This document shows positions 34,845 through 43,872 of a stretch of 64,000 nt of DNA, piece after piece. This DNA comes from JACQZO01 sp964512325 (GTDB lineage: Bacteria; Patescibacteriota; Gracilibacteria; RBG-16-42-10): contig CAZEGN010000005.1 of the NCBI GenBank assembly GCA_964512325.1, positions 4,807 through 68,806 on the forward strand, given 5' to 3'. Below the pieces are notes generated by a model. That model saw only the letters and a program-made list of their open reading frames with translations, was not told where the DNA came from and searched no databases. Made by a program: the position numbers and the translations under genes. The first letter of the stretch is position 1; each line of letters begins with the position of its first letter.

Positions 34845-35723
34845 TTATGCTTTTGAAAAGGTACTTTGTTGCTTGCGGGCCTGCCATAGCAATTGCAGCT
34901 TTTCCCATTTTGAAGTTCTTGCCCTGCCGAGAAAAATATTTCTTGCTTGCTGTTCAATCTTGGTCAAAATGGCTTCATAGAGTTTGCTTGCTACTCGAAC
35001 AGCCAATTGGCCCTTAGGTGCAAGCATCATAATCCCCTCATCTGCACTACGATATAACTGGCGCGCGCGAGCGATTTGGAATTGCATAAACTGGTCAAAG
35101 GCCGGCGTAAAGTTCTCATTGCTAATGTCTTTACTGGTCAGTCCAAATTCACGCAGTTCGGTTTGCGGCATGTAGACACGCCGGCGCTCAATATAATCTT
35201 CTTTAATGTCCCGTAAAAAGTTGGTCAATTGCATGGCGTAGCCTAAGTCAGCGGCAAACCCCAGTGCTTTTTTGTCATTAAAACCAATGACATGGGTGAG
35301 CATAAGGCCAACTACGGCAGCCGAACCATACATATACTGTTCAAGCTCGGCGTAGGTGTCATAGGTGCTTTTTGTTAAGTCTTGCTTCATTGCTGCAAAA
35401 AAAGCAACACTATATTCCCAAGGAATAGCATATTGATGAAAGATATAGCTACTGGCATAGAGCACAGGTTCTGCTTCGCTTTTTTCAAGATAGGCTTGTT
35501 CCCACTTTTTCTCCCATAGTGTGAGCTTTTGCGCAGCAAGTTTGGCATCAGTATTTGTATCAACGATATTGTCCGGTATACGAAAAAATGCATAGAGAAC
35601 ATGTACTGCTTTTTGAATTTGTTTAGGGAAGAGTTTATTAGCAAAATAATAGCTTGTACCATGCTGAGCATTAATTTGTTTTGCTACCTTAATCCCCTTT
35701 CTGATTAATTTTTGATTCCACAT
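34845..35723 (-). CDS. crtB: Phytoene synthase (squalene/phytoene synthase family)
   Basis: 292 aa. It joins two GGPP molecules to phytoene. The first Asp-rich motif is PDNIVDTNTD (about residue 50) and the second is DLGYAMQLTNFLRDIKEDY (about residue 165). The neighbouring crtI supports phytoene over squalene. The ATG overlaps the prenyl synthase stop by one base (TAATG). Confidence 0.93.
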   Translation of the reverse strand: MWNQKLIRKGIKVAKQINAQHGTSYYFANKLFPKQIQKAVHVLYAFFRIPDNIVDTNTDAKLAAQKLTLWEKKWEQAYLEKSEAEPVLYASSYIFHQYAIPWEYSVAFFAAMKQDLTKSTYDTYAELEQYMYGSAAVVGLMLTHVIGFNDKKALGFAADLGYAMQLTNFLRDIKEDYIERRRVYMPQTELREFGLTSKDISNENFTPAFDQFMQFQIARARQLYRSADEGIMMLAPKGQLAVRVASKLYEAILTKIEQQARNIFLGRARTSKWEKLQLLWQARKQQSTFSKA

Positions 35724-36778
35724 TAAGAGTGACGGTTACGCAAATATGCACTCAGTTGTTGCAGTTGGTCTTTCAGCTCACTAGCAAATTCAGTATTAGC
35801 TAGTACAGTTTCTGCTTCATTAAAAAACTGATTCATTTTTGCCTGGCCAGATTCGAAAGCGCCCGTATCAGTGAACAGTTTCTCAATTGCAGGTCTGTCC
35901 TCTTCGGTAAGAGGCTTGCCCCAAAGTGCACACAGAGCCTCCTTTTGCTCAAGGTTGCCTTTATCTAAGATATGTTGCGTGAAAAAAGTATGCTGTCGAT
36001 CGCGAAGATCAGTGAACACGCTTTTGCCACTGGTAGTGCTGGGCGTCATCAAATCAAGCAAATCATCTTGTACTTGAAAGGCTAAACCTAAGCTTTTGCC
36101 AAATTCCTGAAAGGAACTTTTGGTGGCAGCGTTTGCATCTGCCAACTCAGCACCAATTAACATAGGACGAATAAATGTGTAGCTGGCGGTTTTTAAGTAC
36201 ATTTTTTCCAAAATAAACGACTCGCTGACTTGTGAGCGTGTCATAATTTCCACATCGATCATTTGGCCAATAACGACTTCATCTACCATGGCTTGAAATG
36301 TTCGGCGTGCGCTAGCTGGAATATCAGTCCCATTCATCAGTTCAAACACCCATGATAGGACTAAATCGCCGAGCAAAAGTGCTTGCGAGTAGCCAATATG
36401 ATCAACATTGCAAATTCGCTCTTCAGCTTGCAATCTTTGAGCAATGTAGCGATGCACAGTAGTAACCCCGCGGCGTGCATTGGCCTCATCAATAATATCA
36501 TCATGAATAAGACAAAAAAGATGAAATAGCTCTAAAGCAATAGCGCAACGCCATACAGTATCTGTCTGTTGTTGGGCAGTGAGGTACATGAGGTAAGGGC
36601 GGATGCGTTTGCCACCACTGGCCGTGAGTTTTTCAATATACTTCAACCACTCCAGAATGTGGCCATCCTGAGTATACTGGTTATAGGTATGTGTTTTTTC
36701 TTTTACCCAAGTTTGCAATTTTGGCTCAAAAATAGCGGCAAATTCAATAAGAGTCATAACAGGTTTGATCGCTGCCAT
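35723..36778 (-). CDS. Polyprenyl (likely geranylgeranyl) diphosphate synthase
   Basis: About 351 aa. The first Asp-rich motif is LIHDDIIDEANARRG and the second is FQVQDDLLDLM; GGKRIRPYL is the upstream IPP-binding motif. Chain length cannot be read with certainty, but coupling to crtB points to GGPP. The start is ambiguous: ATGs at 36805, 36778 and 36757; 36778 is chosen. First gene of the carotenoid operon after trmB. Confidence 0.92.
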   Translation of the reverse strand: MAAIKPVMTLIEFAAIFEPKLQTWVKEKTHTYNQYTQDGHILEWLKYIEKLTASGGKRIRPYLMYLTAQQQTDTVWRCAIALELFHLFCLIHDDIIDEANARRGVTTVHRYIAQRLQAEERICNVDHIGYSQALLLGDLVLSWVFELMNGTDIPASARRTFQAMVDEVVIGQMIDVEIMTRSQVSESFILEKMYLKTASYTFIRPMLIGAELADANAATKSSFQEFGKSLGLAFQVQDDLLDLMTPSTTSGKSVFTDLRDRQHTFFTQHILDKGNLEQKEALCALWGKPLTEEDRPAIEKLFTDTGAFESGQAKMNQFFNEAETVLANTEFASELKDQLQQLSAYLRNRHS

Positions 36779-36809
36779 GCTACTGAAGCAAGCAAAAAAT
36801 GGCAATCAA

Positions 36810-37445
36810 TTAGGCTTGAAAAGACCAGCGTAAATAGTGGATTTTATCCCCTTTTAGGCGATGTTTTCGTTCAAACGCAGTTTCAATTTGTAGTTCAGGA
36901 GCGAGATTGGGAGCACTGTGGATATCATCATTCGTAGTGTGAATGATAAATCCAGGGTGTTGCAATACCTCTTTAGTATAAGCAAATAAACCGGCATTGT
37001 CTGTCTTGAGATTTATGCAGCCACTAGGAAGCAATACTGCATGATAAAGATTTTGAAAGCGCAGCGAGACTAAGCGACGCTTAGCATCCGCACGTCTTGG
37101 AAAGGGGTCGGGAAACGTGAGCCAGATTTCAGCAATGCTACTTAGAGCAAACTGTTCTAACAGCTTTTCGATAGAAAGCCTCATAAATAGCACATTAGTG
37201 AGACCCAATGCCAAAGCTTTTTGGGCGCCGTACCATAACCGATCTGCTTTTTTATCAATGCCAATGAAGTTTTTGTCTGGATACATCTGAGCCAGAGCAA
37301 TAGTATATTCGCCTTTGCCGCATCCCAGTTCTAAAACAAGTGGATTGATGTCAGAGAAATAGCTCTGACTGTGTGGAATGGGATCATGAATGATATTGGT
37401 TAGCACTTTTGCTTCAGCTAGACGAAGGTGTTTTTTGCGAGACAC
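36810..37445 (-). CDS. trmB: tRNA (guanine-N7)-methyltransferase TrmB
   Basis: 211 aa. Methylates G46 in the tRNA variable loop. The SAM site is LELGCGKGEYTIALAQMYPD, followed by FIGIDKKADRLWYGAQKA and the family motif WLTFPDPFPRRADAKRRL. It lies just upstream of the prenyl synthase gene, with at most 31 nt between them depending on that gene's start, so it may lead the operon. Confidence 0.95.
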   Translation of the reverse strand: MSRKKHLRLAEAKVLTNIIHDPIPHSQSYFSDINPLVLELGCGKGEYTIALAQMYPDKNFIGIDKKADRLWYGAQKALALGLTNVLFMRLSIEKLLEQFALSSIAEIWLTFPDPFPRRADAKRRLVSLRFQNLYHAVLLPSGCINLKTDNAGLFAYTKEVLQHPGFIIHTTNDDIHSAPNLAPELQIETAFERKHRLKGDKIHYLRWSFQA

Positions 37446-37550
37446 GGCGGATTAATTAAAACTGTGAAATATGCAAATTGAGTAAGGATGACTAGCTGGG
37501 CTTTCAAAGTCGGATGAAAAACTGTATACTAGCCCACTAAAAATACATTT

Positions 37551-40046
37551 GTGCTGGGTGCATTTCAATCTGATTATGTAGACATTGCTAGTGATCCTGA
37601 ACAGTATTTGCATACTATCCAAGCAGTGCTCGAAGAACGTTTGCCAGAATCTAGAGCTACAATTATTGCGTTTGTGACTTCCCTACGCGAACGCGTGGAA
37701 AGAATCGGTTCATTGCAGCATGAACTGGCCTTTCTTGATGATATAGATAGAGACCTGGCGCATAGCATTAATCGGTCGCCGCAAACCTTGGCCTTTTTAT
37801 TAGAGCTAGCTGCATTTTTGCATAGAGAGCTAGTTACTGCTAATCCTGTATATCAAACTTATCGAGTGCGTCTGTCAGATGTACCTCGTCCCCAAGAATT
37901 TAATATTGGTATCCAATTGGATGATCACCGTCGAGACCATAATGGTTATGGACTGCTAGATTACTTATTCACATTACACCGCACCCATCCACAGCTGAGC
38001 TGGGCTGTCGGTAAAATTATTGAAAGTGCTTCATGGTTAGAACGAGTATACTTCGGTGGAGTACGGCAGTTTGTAAGTGACGCTCTCGCATATAATCTGC
38101 CACCAAGTATTATTAGTCGCATTTTGCTGCACTGTAATGGGGCCAGTGCTCAGGATACACGTCTGCCAAGGCTCGTACAAACAGTTGGTAGCCGTATAGA
38201 AAAATATCCAAACGCTATTGAGTATGGCCTGCTCGCTTATTGCTTTCGAGATCTCTTATTTTTGTTAGAGGGTGTTGCCGAGGGTGACTTAACTTGGTGG
38301 TGTGAATATTGTGAGACGAAAACCGACACAACTCCTGAAGCAATTGAGTGTGTGTTTGCCAGTGGCTTGCAAGCTTTACATGCCAATAAAGCGGCACAAT
38401 TGAGGAGAATCGTTGCATTGACCCCCTTTTCTACTCCTCTAGCAGAGGCGGAACAAGTAAGTAGTGCGATTTCTTTTGTTTTGTCTCGCATCCATGAGCG
38501 TGAATCTGCTAAACTTAGTGAGTCAGAGGAGGTGGAAGTTGGAGTTGCTCATGCTAGACTATGTGCAAGCACTCAAGGGGTTATGGAAGGTATTAGGGGC
38601 GAATTTATGCATAGAGGCAGTGAGTACTATCAAGCATACTGTGATACTCTTTTAGACAAGCCTATAAAAAAGGATGATCCGCGCGCCACGATGGTATATA
38701 ATTACGTCTCTTTTATCAGGGCTTTGGTGAACGATAACACGCAGGGCTCTTCAATTGATAGCATCGCTCCATGTTGGCTTTCTGACTTATCTCCACGGCT
38801 GCAAGACTTATTAAGGATGGTCATAGCACATGGCAAGATACCGCGGTTAGTAAACCTGCCTCTCCGTTTGGCACTTGCACAGGTAGTATTGCCTACAGCC
38901 GATATGCAAACACAAGTAGTGGCAGCACTGGCTGATATGGTCAAACAAGAGACATTGCTTAGTTTATTAGCCCAAAAGAAGGATAACGATTCGGACGTCG
39001 CAATTACAGCTGAGCCTGATCTGGGGACAAGGATAGATGAAGCTCTTGCCATGCTGAAGCCGGTAGTCGCTGAAAACTGCCGAGAATTGCAGAATACTAC
39101 TAAAACGAACCGAGTGGCAATTGCGGGGATATTGCAGAAGCAGCATCGTCATGTGACAGAAAGAGATGTTGGTACACTGCTAGCCAGAGTTCGAGCTGAT
39201 AAAACTGACCTAGTGGGTCTTTTGCCTGTAGGCGCAAAAATTCATTTCGCAAAAGCTATTCCAGAAGAAGTTATTAGTGTGTTGAGAGAGAGTCTCGGCC
39301 TCGACACAACATCTTTCTCGCTGCAACATGCTGGTACTACGCTAATCCTGCCTCCATCCTCTCGGATAGAATTAAATCTTCTCATCACCTACTTAGGCCA
39401 AATTGGTCTTTTTTATGGCGAATTGCCTAATATTCAGATCACTATTTGTGGACGTTGGGATGAAGAAAGAGCAAGTATGGTTGGCGCATCAACTTTTCTT
39501 GCTACCGATAAATGTCCCGCTTACAAGAGCGGTGCATTTTCTACGAAAGCACACAATAAGCTGACTGGTGCTCGTATTATGGCATATGACGATTGTGGTA
39601 AAATCGAAGGTTTGCCATATGATCATCCCAGTTATGTGGGGCGCACCGACATGCTTGGTCGGGTGAGTGCTTTAGATATACAGCATTATCAAGTAGTAGG
39701 AACAATCAGTAGCCATAATCTTTTTGGTGGATATTTTGCAGATCTTTATAAGAATTACAAAGCGGGCTATGACAGAATTGTCGATAAACATGGTTTAAAA
39801 AAGACTATAGGCATGTCGAACTGGGTATATGACACCGAAGACCAAGCAGGTGACACATTAGCAAAGCATGAGACTATGATAGCAAGCCTCACAGACGCTT
39901 GGCTAAAGGCGAGCACGGAAAAGCACTTGGGTGTGATTGGAGATATTCGTGCTTTGATCAAGGAGGCAATGCAACAAATCAGAGCGCAGAGAGATGATAT
40001 TATTGCACAGTCTCCAGAGGAATTTGCTCAACTAGCCATGATTTGA
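37551..40046 (+). CDS. Large hypothetical protein, unknown family
   Basis: 831 aa from a GTG, since no ATG is near and the upstream region has no open frame. Not recognised. It lacks signal peptide and membrane helices, so it is probably cytoplasmic. Mostly helical to about residue 560; the C-terminal third (about 570-770) looks like a compact alpha/beta domain with HAGTTLILPPSSRIELN, TICGRWDEERASMVG and SSHNLFGGYFADLYKNYKAG. The following 257-aa gene is 27 nt downstream, suggesting a two-gene unit beside the tRNA-Asn integration site. Confidence 0.75.
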   Translation: MLGAFQSDYVDIASDPEQYLHTIQAVLEERLPESRATIIAFVTSLRERVERIGSLQHELAFLDDIDRDLAHSINRSPQTLAFLLELAAFLHRELVTANPVYQTYRVRLSDVPRPQEFNIGIQLDDHRRDHNGYGLLDYLFTLHRTHPQLSWAVGKIIESASWLERVYFGGVRQFVSDALAYNLPPSIISRILLHCNGASAQDTRLPRLVQTVGSRIEKYPNAIEYGLLAYCFRDLLFLLEGVAEGDLTWWCEYCETKTDTTPEAIECVFASGLQALHANKAAQLRRIVALTPFSTPLAEAEQVSSAISFVLSRIHERESAKLSESEEVEVGVAHARLCASTQGVMEGIRGEFMHRGSEYYQAYCDTLLDKPIKKDDPRATMVYNYVSFIRALVNDNTQGSSIDSIAPCWLSDLSPRLQDLLRMVIAHGKIPRLVNLPLRLALAQVVLPTADMQTQVVAALADMVKQETLLSLLAQKKDNDSDVAITAEPDLGTRIDEALAMLKPVVAENCRELQNTTKTNRVAIAGILQKQHRHVTERDVGTLLARVRADKTDLVGLLPVGAKIHFAKAIPEEVISVLRESLGLDTTSFSLQHAGTTLILPPSSRIELNLLITYLGQIGLFYGELPNIQITICGRWDEERASMVGASTFLATDKCPAYKSGAFSTKAHNKLTGARIMAYDDCGKIEGLPYDHPSYVGRTDMLGRVSALDIQHYQVVGTISSHNLFGGYFADLYKNYKAGYDRIVDKHGLKKTIGMSNWVYDTEDQAGDTLAKHETMIASLTDAWLKASTEKHLGVIGDIRALIKEAMQQIRAQRDDIIAQSPEEFAQLAMI

Positions 40047-40073
40047 TAGCTTTAACACCTTTATAATTTTCTT

Positions 40074-40847
40074 ATGTGTGGAAATCATAAACATTTGGGA
40101 ATAGCAGAGGTATATCAAGTACCAGAGAAAGACAATGATCGTAGTGATACTATCGGAGTGCTGGATGGTGGCCCAGATATTGTTAGCAATGTTCTTGTTG
40201 GTATGGATGCGATGGCTACGAATGGATTGGCCTTAGTAGCTGGGGTCAGAGAAGAGGTAATAGATGTTTTAGCGGAGGAACCTACTTCTCCCGCGATGGA
40301 GGAAGATAAAACTGCTCCTCAGGCACCAGCAGCAGTTATTGTAGCAGATGTACGTACTGAGGTATTAGAAACAGTAAAGCCACAGGAATCATTAGCTAGT
40401 GGTAAATCCGCTTCCTCAGCTGGACGATTGGCAGGTTTTACGAATGCTGCTCCTGGCACTAATGGTCCAACAACATTCCGGTCTTCTGTGATTTCAAGAC
40501 CCTCTCCAGATGTGCCCCGATCTCCTGTGAACTCTGGAGCACCAGTTACTCCCCGTTTTTCACCTCAGAATATTGACTCTCCTGTTGAGCAATCTAATGC
40601 ACCATCATTAGAACAAGTACTAGCAGCCGTTCTTAGCGAAGAGACACAAGCAAACAAACTAGCAGCACAGCCCAAACTGGACTGGCGTGGCAGAGCGCTT
40701 ATTCGTCTTGCTCGTGCCTTAAACATTCAACATTTCCCATTAGACGCAAATCAGGCTATTAGTAAAACAAAGCAGATAAGAGCAGCTCTTGATCGCAAAG
40801 GAATTGCTCAAACTGAGTGGCCGATATTCTTACGCGATAAGAAATAA
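40074..40847 (+). CDS. Hypothetical protein with disordered middle and small C-terminal domain
   Basis: 257 aa, not recognised. Two related acidic segments (VAGVREEVIDVLAEEP and VADVRTEVLETVKPQE, about residues 58 and 92) precede a Pro/Ser/Ala-rich disordered stretch (about 100-190). A basic C-terminal domain follows (about 200-257, WRGRALIRLARALNIQHFPL). Together with the 831-aa protein it may form a pair. It ends 18 bp before the tRNA-Asn promoter. Confidence 0.7.
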   Translation: MCGNHKHLGIAEVYQVPEKDNDRSDTIGVLDGGPDIVSNVLVGMDAMATNGLALVAGVREEVIDVLAEEPTSPAMEEDKTAPQAPAAVIVADVRTEVLETVKPQESLASGKSASSAGRLAGFTNAAPGTNGPTTFRSSVISRPSPDVPRSPVNSGAPVTPRFSPQNIDSPVEQSNAPSLEQVLAAVLSEETQANKLAAQPKLDWRGRALIRLARALNIQHFPLDANQAISKTKQIRAALDRKGIAQTEWPIFLRDKK

Positions 40848-40865
40848 AAAAAGTCGTAAGCGCTC

Positions 40866-40893
40866 TTTACAAGTAGCACAAATTCGCTACACT
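40866..40893 (+). promoter_or_regulatory. Candidate promoter of tRNA-Asn
   Basis: TTTACA (40866-40871), a 16-bp spacer and TACACT (40888-40893), ending 12 bp before the tRNA. Spacing and sequence fit a housekeeping-type promoter. Confidence 0.5.
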
Positions 40894-40905
40894 ACGAGCG
40901 CATAT

Positions 40906-40980
40906 TCCCCTGTAGCTCAATGGTAGAGCAACCGGCTGTTAACCGGTAGGTTATTGGTTCGAGTCCAATCGGGGGAGCCA
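40906..40980 (+). tRNA. tRNA-Asn (anticodon GTT)
   Basis: A full cloverleaf can be drawn. The acceptor is TCCCCTG paired with CGGGGGA, the D arm is GCTCAATGGTAGAGC and the anticodon arm is ACCGG-CTGTTAA-CCGGT with GTT. The T arm is ATTGG-TTCGAGT-CCAAT, with discriminator G and an encoded CCA (40978-40980). The recombinase gene on the other strand ends inside it, and its last ten bases are the attachment core. Confidence 0.97.
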
Positions 40981-42441
40981 AGCTTGACTCTTCGCACATT
41001 CAATCATTGCATCGAATGGCTTTTTGACTTCGTACTGCAGTTTCTTGCCCTTGAGTGTCATGTTCGAAAGTACAAATCTAATAAGTTGCTGTTTTTGTTC
41101 CACTTTCGAATTTTTAAAGAGCTCTGATGCTTTTGATGCCAGAGAAAGCAAATAAGTAACAGTAAAAGTAAACTTCTCGTCCGCTTCTGTGTGTTGACCT
41201 AGGATGCTATCGATTTCATGCTGCCTCTCCTTGAGCTCTAACGCTTTTTTGTCATGAACCTCTCTAGTAATACTCCCTTGCAGACAAAGATCTAGGAGCC
41301 GGTTGAGTTGTTGTTGTAGATCGTCATACTCTTTTCTCAAAGCTTTTATTGCCTCTTCATGATATGCATGCTTTGCAGCGCTTCCTGATTGTAAGGTTGC
41401 GACTAAATCCTCACGAACATTATCAGGAATGAACATAGAATCGAATACATCGGCGACCTGTTGTAATAAATCTTCCTCACGCATGCGCACTGCCCCACAT
41501 TTACCCTTGTATTGATTGCACATAGCGTAAACATGCTTTCCTTCCTTCTTGCTATCAAACGTCACTAAACATCCACAATAAGCACAATGCACAAGTCCTC
41601 TAAGCACGAAGGGTTTTCTTACAATATTACTTTGCTGATGCTTCTTTCCTGTTTTGACTCGCTGACATTGGATGAAAAGCTCTTCAGAAATGAGTGGTTG
41701 ATAACAGTGACGATAAATCTTACCTTTGAGCCGCATCATCCCATAATAAAAGGGATTGTTGAGGATATTATCAATTTGACTGGCAGTAATCGCTCTACCT
41801 GTCCTCGTATTCGTTAAACCATCCTGAGCCATTATTTCCCTAAGCGTTCTTAGTGAATAGTTTCCAGTTACGTATAGCTCAAAAATCCTGCGTACCAACG
41901 GTGCACGGAATTCATCGACATAAATGTGGCTTTTATTGTCAGCTGTCCGCGTATTCAAATATCCTAGAGGTGCTTGTCCTGACAATTCGCCTTTACGTAT
42001 CTTTTCATCAATGCTTCGTCTGACATTATCACTTATAGCAAGAACATAGTGTTGTGCACCAATGACTGCGTAATTCCACATCATAATGTCATGTGACCGT
42101 GCATTTTCATCGAGAGCAATATTCTCTCTGAGAAAATGCAGGTGTACTTTGCCAAGTTTTCGAAGCCCATCAAGCAAACCAGTTTCTTTGAAGCTTCTTT
42201 GTACCCGATCTACAGCGTCAGCAATAAGTACAATCGGTTCCTTTTGTGCCTCTATGAAATGAATCATGTTCATGAACTCTTTTCTATCGCCAACCGTTGA
42301 AGATTCAACAATCTTAAACACTTTGATGACCATAAACCCCTTCCTATTAGCGTGTTCTTCAAGTCTGTGAACCTGCGCATCAATGGAATGACCTTCTTCC
42401 TGTTCTTTAGTTGATACACGAGCCAAAATTACTGCTTTCAT
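40951..42441 (-). CDS. Large serine recombinase (integrase)
   Basis: 496 aa. The resolvase-type catalytic domain starts ILARVSTKEQEEGHSIDAQ with nucleophile Ser10. The recombinase domain follows (about 170-270, GQAPLGYLN, NNPFYYGMM). A zinc ribbon (CAYCGCLVTFD plus CNQYKGKCG) and a coiled coil (about 365-410) complete it. The last nine residues (WLPRLDSNQ) are encoded by tRNA-Asn antisense sequence, so the natural C-terminus has been replaced by integration. It most likely catalyses insertion and excision of the 40.97-52.33 kb element. Confidence 0.95.
   Translation of the reverse strand: MKAVILARVSTKEQEEGHSIDAQVHRLEEHANRKGFMVIKVFKIVESSTVGDRKEFMNMIHFIEAQKEPIVLIADAVDRVQRSFKETGLLDGLRKLGKVHLHFLRENIALDENARSHDIMMWNYAVIGAQHYVLAISDNVRRSIDEKIRKGELSGQAPLGYLNTRTADNKSHIYVDEFRAPLVRRIFELYVTGNYSLRTLREIMAQDGLTNTRTGRAITASQIDNILNNPFYYGMMRLKGKIYRHCYQPLISEELFIQCQRVKTGKKHQQSNIVRKPFVLRGLVHCAYCGCLVTFDSKKEGKHVYAMCNQYKGKCGAVRMREEDLLQQVADVFDSMFIPDNVREDLVATLQSGSAAKHAYHEEAIKALRKEYDDLQQQLNRLLDLCLQGSITREVHDKKALELKERQHEIDSILGQHTEADEKFTFTVTYLLSLASKASELFKNSKVEQKQQLIRFVLSNMTLKGKKLQYEVKKPFDAMIECAKSQAWLPRLDSNQ
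40966..40981 (+). other. Attachment site (attL) in the tRNA-Asn 3' end
   Basis: CAATCGGGGGAGCCAA. The 11-mer GGGGGAGCCAA recurs exactly at 52326. The 16-mer recurs with one mismatch at 59861, and GGGGGAGCCA recurs at 61564. The adjacent serine recombinase gene makes this the integration point; the tRNA remains intact after insertion. Confidence 0.75.
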
Positions 42442-42464
42442 GGAAGGATGGTTAATGATTCATT

Positions 42465-43610
42465 CTAAAGTTGACTGTAGTACTTCTTACGGAAATCATC
42501 CAGTAGAAGGGCACTAAACTGTTCTAGCTGCTCATCGACAACCTTAGTGGGGTAAAAGTATCTGTTCATGGGCACAGTGAGCTCTGACACGGATTTATTT
42601 AATCGTGCCCAAGCTCGACTTCCCTTTGTACCAGTTAATCCCATCATTCGACGAGCTTCATCTATGCTATGTTTGTGGATTAGCCACATCAGCATAAAAG
42701 CAGATAGGAATTTTTGTGCTGTCATTGTGCTATTAGCATGCCGTAACTTTTCACAAACCTTTATGGGGTCTTCTGTTGCACCGATAACATAATTTGGTAA
42801 CCGCTTCGTAATGTCATGCCAGAAGCCAGTGAGTAATATTCTTGCTAGCTCGGTAGAGTACAACCTTTGTAGTGTTAAATTAGTGCTGTTTAACTTGTGT
42901 TTTTGCAGCATCTGCCGGATCTTCGTACGGTTATTCAATCTCAACTCTAATCGTAGTACGGATCGGCCAATTTCTTTTTCTAAAATGTCGAGTAAAGAAA
43001 ATTGCATGAGGTTTTCTTTTTCAACAGCTCTTTTTTCACTGGTTTGAGCCTGTTTGAGGTCTGCAACTTTATCGTAAATAACAAACTCATGGGAGTTAGC
43101 GTGATACCGCAATAATGAGCCATCATTTCGATATTCCTTTTGACTCTTATCCAATCGCCCCTTCTCGCTATATTTATCAATTTCAGAAAGTACCATGCTG
43201 CAGCTTGTATGCTCTTCAAGTACACAGTTTTTGGAGTAGTGGATCGCAGAAACGTCTGCCTTTAGCAGGTCACTTTTGCTAGCTTGCACTCCCATCATTT
43301 CTAGTACTTCAATAAGCTTGTTCGCTATTAGTGGCAACTCTTTGTCGCTTAGCTCATCAAAGTTATTGCCATACAGAAGTTTGGGAAGCGAGCATTCAAT
43401 GCGTAGCGTTATTTTTGCTCCACGTCGTGTCAGTGTAAGCTTCGGCTTGTATCGCTTCGCTAGATAATCGGCTTTAGTAGCATTCTGTACAACACTTTCT
43501 TTCCCAGGGTTAAAGTTAGCAAGAAGAGATCCTGCGTGGGGAGTAAATAGTTGTGGCCAGACAATAGTAAAATGGCCGCCTTTAAGGGTAATTGCTATCG
43601 TATCTATCAT
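42465..43610 (-). CDS. Phage/plasmid replication-initiation-like protein
   Basis: 381 aa. The N-terminus MIDTIAITLKGGHFTI and the general layout resemble the gene II/X (CRI) replication proteins of filamentous phages and small plasmids. The match is by eye. Internal features include a TLTRRGAKITLRIECSLPKL strand pair and a helix-rich C-terminal half. Its presence beside a recombinase and a SpoVG-like gene suggests the element can replicate as a circle after excision. Overlaps the SpoVG-like gene by 29 nt. Confidence 0.6.
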   Translation of the reverse strand: MIDTIAITLKGGHFTIVWPQLFTPHAGSLLANFNPGKESVVQNATKADYLAKRYKPKLTLTRRGAKITLRIECSLPKLLYGNNFDELSDKELPLIANKLIEVLEMMGVQASKSDLLKADVSAIHYSKNCVLEEHTSCSMVLSEIDKYSEKGRLDKSQKEYRNDGSLLRYHANSHEFVIYDKVADLKQAQTSEKRAVEKENLMQFSLLDILEKEIGRSVLRLELRLNNRTKIRQMLQKHKLNSTNLTLQRLYSTELARILLTGFWHDITKRLPNYVIGATEDPIKVCEKLRHANSTMTAQKFLSAFMLMWLIHKHSIDEARRMMGLTGTKGSRAWARLNKSVSELTVPMNRYFYPTKVVDEQLEQFSALLLDDFRKKYYSQL

Positions 43611-43872
43611 CTGTTTGAGTCATTACTTCTTTTAGTTTTTCAAAAACAGCTTGTTCAACTTGTTTAGAAAAGACTGCGTTGATTGGATGGAATATATGGA
43701 AAGATTGATTACCTCTTTTGCGAGTAGGGTATGTTAGGCGATAACCCGTGCCATTCAATTTACTATGGATGGCAATACCGCCGATGTATAAAGACTTATT
43801 GATGATACAACTAGCAAAACCGATGATGCCCTCATGTGGCTTTGTGAGTTGAATCTGTATTTCCGAGATCAT
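43582..43872 (-). CDS. SpoVG-like protein
   Basis: 96 aa from the ATG at 43872. SpoVG is a small site-specific DNA/RNA-binding regulator. Alignable pieces: ISEIQIQLTKPHEGIIGFAS, the strand SLYIGGIAIHSKL, LTYPTRKRG and FHIFHPINAVFSKQVEQAVF, the last corresponding to the HPIN segment conserved in SpoVG. Such genes often sit on plasmids and phages beside replication genes, as here. It begins inside a small upstream ORF and overlaps the Rep start. Confidence 0.8.
   Translation of the reverse strand: MISEIQIQLTKPHEGIIGFASCIINKSLYIGGIAIHSKLNGTGYRLTYPTRKRGNQSFHIFHPINAVFSKQVEQAVFEKLKEVMTQTDDRYDSNYP

Noticed and set aside
40951..40980. The C-terminal WLPRLDSNQ of the recombinase as a conserved protein motif.
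   Set aside because: It is simply tRNA-Asn T-arm and acceptor sequence read on the opposite strand.
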